A DNA stretch of 64,000 bases from Thraustochytrium sp. TN22 (lineage: Eukaryota > Sar > Bigyra > Thraustochytrida > Thraustochytriidae): contig JABLUY010000172.1 of NCBI GenBank assembly GCA_013306675.1, positions 19,499 to 83,498 on the forward strand, written 5' to 3'. Positions 59,811-64,000 of this stretch are shown here, one piece after another (within the stretch, counting starts at the first letter, position 1; each line of letters opens with the position of its first letter). The notes beneath the pieces were generated by a model that did not search any database, had not been told where the DNA came from, and was given only the letters and a program-made list of their open reading frames with translations. A program made the translations under genes and the position numbers.

Positions 59811-61067
59811 TTACAAGTCTTCGCCTCGTCTTGATGAAGAAGACGATCGATCGCGGCGGACATCACGAACGCCAGCGCTGCGCACCAGGAAGCGCGCCTC
59901 CGCGGCTGGCAGGTACGGTGACTTGACCAGCTTCGCAACGCGTACCGGAAGTCGTTCCGGGTCGCCGCCTGCGGACGGGTCCAGCCGCCGCCGCTTGTCC
60001 GAGGACGACGTCGCGCTTGTCTCGCCCGTGCGCTCCAGGATGATGCGGTTCGTCACCGAGTGCGACCACGTCTCGCCCAGCGCCGGCGCGTAGTAGCTCA
60101 CCGAGTCAGAATCCGGCCGAGACGCTGCGCGGGCGTCGAACTTTACCGTCATCTGGTTCGTCACCACGATCGCCAGGTTGCGCTCGGCCGCGACGGCGTT
60201 GAGCAGCTGCGCGTGCGCACTGAGCACGCGCGACCGCTGCCCGGCGTCCGCGCCCACATCTTGCCGGAAGTGGAAGGCTACCGAGTCCAAAATTACCAGC
60301 CGCACTTTGGGCAGGTCGCGTAGCATGTCGCCCAGAGCGTGCGCCACGGCGATCTGTTCGGCCAACGAGTGCACGCGGCACACATGCACTTTGGCTAGCA
60401 CCTTGTCGACGCTGTCGATCTCGGCGAGCGCGCGCGTCTGTGAGTCCGCCTGAGCGCGGTCCCCGCCGCTGCCCTGCGCGCCCGACCCGGCGCCCGCCGC
60501 AGTCGCGGCCGCCGCTGCAGCTTGCGCCACCTTGCCCAGGTGTCGGGTCACGGCCTCCGCCATGTCCACGAGCCGCTCCACGGTAAAACTGCCCTCCGTG
60601 TCCACATACAGGCACTCGCCGCCGAGGCCGCCAAACTCGCGTGGAATGGTCACGTCCACAGCCAGCTGCATGGCGAGCTGCGTCTTGCCGGCGCCGGGCA
60701 GCCCGCAGAGCTCCGTGACCGCGCCCAGACTCACGCCGCCGTCCAGCATCTCGTCCAGCGCCTTGCACAGCGTCACAATGGTCGAGCTCTCGCGCTCCGC
60801 CTCCGCCAGCAGCTCCAGCGCGCTGCGCCCCTTGGGCTTGGCGCCGGCGCCCCTGCCGGCGCCTGCGCCGCCCTGGGCCGCCTCGCGCAGCTCGCGCAAA
60901 AGGGCCGCCACCTTGCGCGGCTCCATGCCCAGCTCGCGCGCCAGCTGCACGGGCGGGTCGCGCGACAGCTCGCGCACCGACCTGAAGCCGCACGCGCGCA
61001 GCAGGTTCTTGGCCGCCGGCGAGACGCCCACGGCGGCCGCCAGCAGCTCCGCGCCATCCTCGTCCAT
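59811..61067 (-). CDS. RAD51C: RAD51 paralog, RAD51C-like
   Basis: 418 aa from ATG 61067 (MDEDGAELLAAAVG). The N-terminal helical region (NLLRACGFRSVRELSR) resembles the HhH domain of RAD51 proteins. The RecA core has Walker A ELCGLPGAGKTQ (Lys128), AVDVTIPREFGGLGGECLYVDTEGSF, Walker B VRLVILDSVAFHFRQDV and VVTNQMTVKF, then YAPALGETWSHSVTNRIIL. The IPREFGG and DTEGSF context fits RAD51C better than RAD51, DMC1 or XRCC3. It functions in homologous recombination and crossover processing in the nucleus, usually with other RAD51 paralogs. An Ala/Gly-rich insert of about 40 residues follows the VDTEGSF helix. The C-terminus is basic and Ser-rich. Diverges from the ALKBH8-like gene across 273 bp. 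Confidence 0.88.
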   Translation of the reverse strand: MDEDGAELLAAAVGVSPAAKNLLRACGFRSVRELSRDPPVQLARELGMEPRKVAALLRELREAAQGGAGAGRGAGAKPKGRSALELLAEAERESSTIVTLCKALDEMLDGGVSLGAVTELCGLPGAGKTQLAMQLAVDVTIPREFGGLGGECLYVDTEGSFTVERLVDMAEAVTRHLGKVAQAAAAAATAAGAGSGAQGSGGDRAQADSQTRALAEIDSVDKVLAKVHVCRVHSLAEQIAVAHALGDMLRDLPKVRLVILDSVAFHFRQDVGADAGQRSRVLSAHAQLLNAVAAERNLAIVVTNQMTVKFDARAASRPDSDSVSYYAPALGETWSHSVTNRIILERTGETSATSSSDKRRRLDPSAGGDPERLPVRVAKLVKSPYLPAAEARFLVRSAGVRDVRRDRSSSSSRRGEDL

Positions 61068-61340
61068 GCCCGCTGCGCCAGCCCGCGCCAAGTAGCCCGC
61101 GCCAAGTAGCCCGCGCCAGCTAGCCCGCGCCTCCTGACGCGAGCGCTTGCGCGCGCGAACGGGGTTTGCGGCGCAGCCCTGGCGCAACCCAGGTGGTTAA
61201 GCTGGTGCCGCTCAACCCCTTCGTGTCGTCGAGTCAGGCTCCAGGCGCTGCAGAACCCAAAGACTACGCCGCGCGACGGAACCGGGGCCGCCGCCCCGCC
61301 GCGCGCGGTCCGCGGTCCTCGTTCCGCGCGTTCCGCGCCC
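61068..61340. promoter_or_regulatory. Divergent promoter region between RAD51C-like and ALKBH8-like genes
   Basis: Short bidirectional region. It contains three CGCGCCAAGTAGCC-type repeats (about 61085-61125) next to the RAD51C start. No TATA motif is evident. Confidence 0.5.
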
Positions 61341-62360
61341 ATGAAGGCGCGGCGCTTCGTGCTGGCCGCGCGCGCCGGCGCCGCGCCTGCCGGCGCGGCC
61401 GCCGGCGCCGCGCAAGGCGGGCTGCAGCGCAAGGAGGTGGGCGTGCTCGTGGCCACCACTCTGGCCGGCCTGGGCCTGGAGCACAGCGCCGCGCCCTGGG
61501 TCATGCTGGCCGACGGCGGCGAGCTGCACCTGAGCTTCGCGGAGGACCAGGAGCCGCAGGCCAGGCTGCTGGCCGCCGCGCTGAGCGGACGCCACGTGCT
61601 CGAGTCCGGCCAGCTGCTGCATCTGGAGGAGTTCAAGCCGGACCCGGGGTCGCGGGACGGCGAGAGCAGCTTCCGCGAGGTCGACCTCGTCGTGGGCGAC
61701 CACCCGCTCGTGCCCGGCCTGCGCGTGGTGCGCGACTTTGTGAGCGAGGACGAAGAGCGCGAGCTGCTCCAGCGCGTGGATGAGGGGTGGGAGCCCCCGG
61801 TGCCGGGGCGCCAGCCGAGCCGGCGCCGCGTGCGGCACTTCGGCTACAAGTTTGACTACGGCACGCGGCGCTGCGACCTGGACCAGCCCCTGGGCGCCTT
61901 TCCCTCGTGGCTGGCCCAGGTCGCAGACCGCGTCAAGGCGGAGGTGGACCAGATGGTGGCCGGCGCATGGAGCGCCGACCAGGTCACGGCCAACGAGTAC
62001 CTGCCTGGCCAGGGCATTCCGCCGCACGTGGACACGCACTCTGCCTTTGAGGACGGCCTGGTGAGCCTGAGCCTGGGCGCCCTCAGCGTCATGCGCTTCT
62101 GTCCCGAGGGCCGTCGCGAGGAGCCCATTGATGTTCTCTTGCCAGCGCGCTCGCTCGCGCTGCTGACGAGAGACGCGCGCTTCCGCTTCACGCACGGGAT
62201 CTTGCAACGCAAGAGCGACCCGGTGGCAGGCGCCGGCGTGGTGCCGCGCGCGATGCGCGTAAGCCTGACTTTTCGCATGATTAAGACCACGGCGCACTGC
62301 GTCCCATGTCCGTGCCCGCCCATGTGTGATCTCTCATCCTCTAGCTCTCTAGCTAGCTAG
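61341..62360 (+). CDS. ALKBH8: ALKBH8-like 2-oxoglutarate/Fe(II) dioxygenase
   Basis: 339 aa. A possibly degenerate RRM-like N-terminus (SFAEDQEPQARLLAAALSG) precedes the AlkB core: RVRHFGYKFDYG, VTANEYLPGQGIPPHVDTHSAFEDGLVSLSLG with the Fe ligands His229 and Asp231, FTHGI with His285, and RVSLTFRMIK supplying the 2-oxoglutarate-binding Arg. These match ALKBH8, which hydroxylates wobble-uridine mcm5U in certain tRNAs. Animal ALKBH8 also carries a methyltransferase domain; that domain is absent, as in the plant/protist split arrangement where a separate Trm9-like enzyme is used. The C-terminus is Cys/Pro- then Ser-rich. Diverges from the RAD51C-like gene. Confidence 0.9.
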   Translation: MKARRFVLAARAGAAPAGAAAGAAQGGLQRKEVGVLVATTLAGLGLEHSAAPWVMLADGGELHLSFAEDQEPQARLLAAALSGRHVLESGQLLHLEEFKPDPGSRDGESSFREVDLVVGDHPLVPGLRVVRDFVSEDEERELLQRVDEGWEPPVPGRQPSRRRVRHFGYKFDYGTRRCDLDQPLGAFPSWLAQVADRVKAEVDQMVAGAWSADQVTANEYLPGQGIPPHVDTHSAFEDGLVSLSLGALSVMRFCPEGRREEPIDVLLPARSLALLTRDARFRFTHGILQRKSDPVAGAGVVPRAMRVSLTFRMIKTTAHCVPCPCPPMCDLSSSSSLAS

Positions 62361-62633
62361 CTAGCTAGAGCAAGAGCCTTACAAGCTCTCGTAGAGCTAG
62401 AGCGAGCTAGCTAGCTACTAGCTAGAGCCTTATAAGCTCTCGTAGAGCTACTATAGCGAGCTAGCTAGCTCGAGAGAGCTAGAGCTAGCTAGCTAGCTCT
62501 GCCAGCGACGATGGGGGTGCCTGCCTGCCTGCTCGCGCCCGGATGCGGCAGAAGGTCTCGCTTTATCTTTATCCACGACTGTGACAGACATGCCAACCAT
62601 CGTCATCGTCATGAACATCAATTCTTTTTCTTT
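62361..62633. repeat. CTAG/GAGCT repeat cluster with inverted-repeat potential
   Basis: From about 62335 to 62500 the DNA is almost entirely CTAG and GAGCT motifs. An imperfect unit (GAGCC.TATAAGCTCTCGTAGAGCTA) occurs twice (about 62375 and 62427). Self-complementary stretches could form hairpins. It is followed by about 130 bases of unremarkable 3' flank of the PROPPIN gene. Confidence 0.85.
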
Positions 62634-63857
62634 TTAAGAGGGAAAGAGAGAGGAGAGAAAGGTGCGCTCGTGCGAGCCGCTGACCGGGTCGAAGAGATAG
62701 TGGGAAAATGAGCCGTCGTAGCCAGCGACGAGAAGGGTGTTCGGCTTGGAGCCAAAGGCGCAGATGGTGGTGGCTTGCTGTACAGGGAAACGGACGCTAC
62801 TGCGGCGCGTCTCGGTGGTGAAATACTTGGGCAGGTAGTCGCTGAGGTTGTCGCGCAGCATGGTTTGTGCCTGGCCTGCCATGTCGACCAGATTCCTAGG
62901 CAAGGACGAGGAGAGCCCGCGCACGGGCGCAGCGTCGACAGTGCCGGGGCCAGCGCCGCCGTCGACGGACGAGGGCGTCGATATTGATGAGGCTGAGAAG
63001 GATCCCGCTGCGGCAGCAGGTGGCGCGGACGGCGCCATGGCCGCAGCCGGTAGGCTCGCGCCGCCGACTTCGAAGATGTGCACGGTGCACTTGTCGCTGG
63101 TGCAGGCAAGCAGCGTGTTGTTGGCATTGAAGCAAATGGAGAAGATGGTGGCGCCGTCCGTGCCGCGGCGCAGCTCGTGCAGCAGCGCGCCGGTGCGTGC
63201 GATGAAGACGCGGATGAGCGTGCCGCGCTCCGAAGCGGATGCCACGAGCGCGCCGTCGCGCGAGACGGCGAGCGCACAAATGTCGGACTCATGCGCCTGG
63301 ATTGTGCGCGAGTCCTCGACCTGGGTCTCGCTAAGCACCTCAATCTGCACGCTGCCGCGCGCCACGCCGGGGAAAACCAGCACGCGGCAGTGCTCCGGCT
63401 CGAGGCTGAGCCCGCAGAGTCCCTTGGCGTTGGGCGCCGAGTCGAAACTGTGGCGCATGCGAAGATCCGAAAAGTTGTACACGAAGACTTTGCGCTCCAT
63501 GACGACCACGACGATCTCCTTGCGAAGCCGCACGCCCTTGACCGGGCTCTGGAAGCCGACCTCGCCTATGCAGCGCTTCTTGGAGTCGTCCCAGAACATG
63601 ACCTTGTTCACCGACCAGTGCGGGCAGCTCCCGCCGCCCACGAGCGCCATGAAGTTCGACCTGTAGAGCAGCTCCACGCACCCCACGCCGCCCGTCCCGA
63701 ACTTGCGCCGCGTGCCTTCCGCGAAGGGCTCTGTGTTATACGTGCAGAAGCCGTCATCCGACCCGGCCAGCAGGCAGCTGTTGTCCTGGTTGAACCCCAC
63801 GAACAGCACGCCCGCGCCGCCGCCCGACGCCGCGCGCCGCAGGCCGCCCGCGCTCAT
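62634..63857 (-). CDS. PROPPIN autophagy protein, ATG18/WIPI (WDR45/WDR45B-like)
   Basis: 407 aa, a seven-bladed beta-propeller that binds PI3P/PI(3,5)P2. Visible hallmarks are FVGFNQDNSCLLAGSDDGFCTYN in blade 1, VMFWDDSKKRCIGEV, IQAHESDICALAVSRDGALVASAS, GTLIRVF and LRRG (229-232) within LLHELRRGTDGATIFSICF. LRRG rather than FRRG is typical of the WDR45/WDR45B branch, so it is assigned there and not to ATG18a/WIPI1-2. A Pro/Ala/Ser-rich insert between the last blades extends one loop. The role is in autophagosome formation and phosphoinositide-dependent membrane traffic. The start is ATG 63857 (MSAGGLRRAAS), and the 5' region runs to the window edge. Confidence 0.92.
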   Translation of the reverse strand: MSAGGLRRAASGGGAGVLFVGFNQDNSCLLAGSDDGFCTYNTEPFAEGTRRKFGTGGVGCVELLYRSNFMALVGGGSCPHWSVNKVMFWDDSKKRCIGEVGFQSPVKGVRLRKEIVVVVMERKVFVYNFSDLRMRHSFDSAPNAKGLCGLSLEPEHCRVLVFPGVARGSVQIEVLSETQVEDSRTIQAHESDICALAVSRDGALVASASERGTLIRVFIARTGALLHELRRGTDGATIFSICFNANNTLLACTSDKCTVHIFEVGGASLPAAAMAPSAPPAAAAGSFSASSISTPSSVDGGAGPGTVDAAPVRGLSSSLPRNLVDMAGQAQTMLRDNLSDYLPKYFTTETRRSSVRFPVQQATTICAFGSKPNTLLVAGYDGSFSHYLFDPVSGSHERTFLSSLFPS

Positions 63858-64000
63858 GCCGTCGCCCCCGCCGCCGTCGCCGCGGTCGCCTCGCCTCGCC
63901 TCGCGGAACGCGGCTCGCGCGCCCCCGGCCGGAGCGCGCGCGCTGCGCCGCGCCGCCGCGCGAGCCGCCGCCGCCGCCGCCTCCGCCGCGCCGCCGCCGC
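63858..64000. other. GC-rich 5' flank of the PROPPIN gene to the window edge
   Basis: Nearly all C/G with CGCCG repeats. It presumably contains the promoter or leader of the PROPPIN gene. No other feature is visible. Confidence 0.4.

Overview
The window looks like nuclear DNA of a GC-rich, intron-poor protist. It carries a mitochondrial-type ClpX with a presequence-like N-terminus, a VWA8-type AAA+ protein, RAD51C, an ALKBH8-like oxygenase, an ATG18/WIPI protein, a multi-repeat Myb, methionyl-tRNA synthetase with a C-terminal tRNA-binding domain, and a FAM227-like protein. Most genes are single uninterrupted frames. The modular secreted proteins (PAN/Apple, vWA, Pro-Thr-rich stalks), possible flagellar genes and lack of any plastid gene fit a heterotrophic stramenopile such as a thraustochytrid. 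That placement is an inference, not something the sequence proves.

Region 1 (1-11.5 kb) is a surface-protein cluster interrupted by two small heat-shock genes. Three tandem + strand paralogs (3-1163, cut by the window edge; 1948-4002; 7887-8972) share a Cys-containing N-terminal module, a Tyr/Asp-rich linker and a second Cys-rich module with a PAN-like core. They differ at the C-terminus: Pro/Thr stalk plus GPI-like tail, Pro/Thr stalk plus three PAN domains, or nothing. A fourth gene on the other strand (9050-11545) encodes a vWA + Pro/Thr stalk + two PAN + transmembrane receptor-like protein. I think this is the most novel material in the window. The two small HSP genes (4208-4765, 5906-6484) share a promoter block and heat-shock elements.

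Region 2 (12.7-40.4 kb) holds mostly single-exon genes in both orientations: a pseudokinase-ARM-RING protein, a class V aminotransferase with a decayed copy of its own 3' end downstream, a membrane DUF900-type hydrolase, a VWA8-like AAA+ protein lacking the vWA domain, a relic PIF/Harbinger transposase, an N-myristoylation-candidate protein, an eleven-blade WD40 protein with a triplicated upstream segment, a Sec14-like membrane protein, a FAM227-like protein and a phosphagen kinase with an acylation-type N-terminus.

Region 3 (40.4-47.4 kb) is about 7 kb without a convincing gene and is rich in short tandem repeats.

Region 4 (47.4-64 kb) is gene-dense: a Myb regulator, a GT-A glycosyltransferase and an RMP1/Nepro-like protein sharing a 120-bp divergent promoter, MetRS and ClpX diverging from a 1.6-kb GC-rich spacer, RAD51C and ALKBH8 diverging from 273 bp, and a PROPPIN. 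A recurring theme is short direct duplication at or beside the 3' ends of genes (both HSPs, the aminotransferase, the glycosyltransferase and downstream of the phosphagen kinase).
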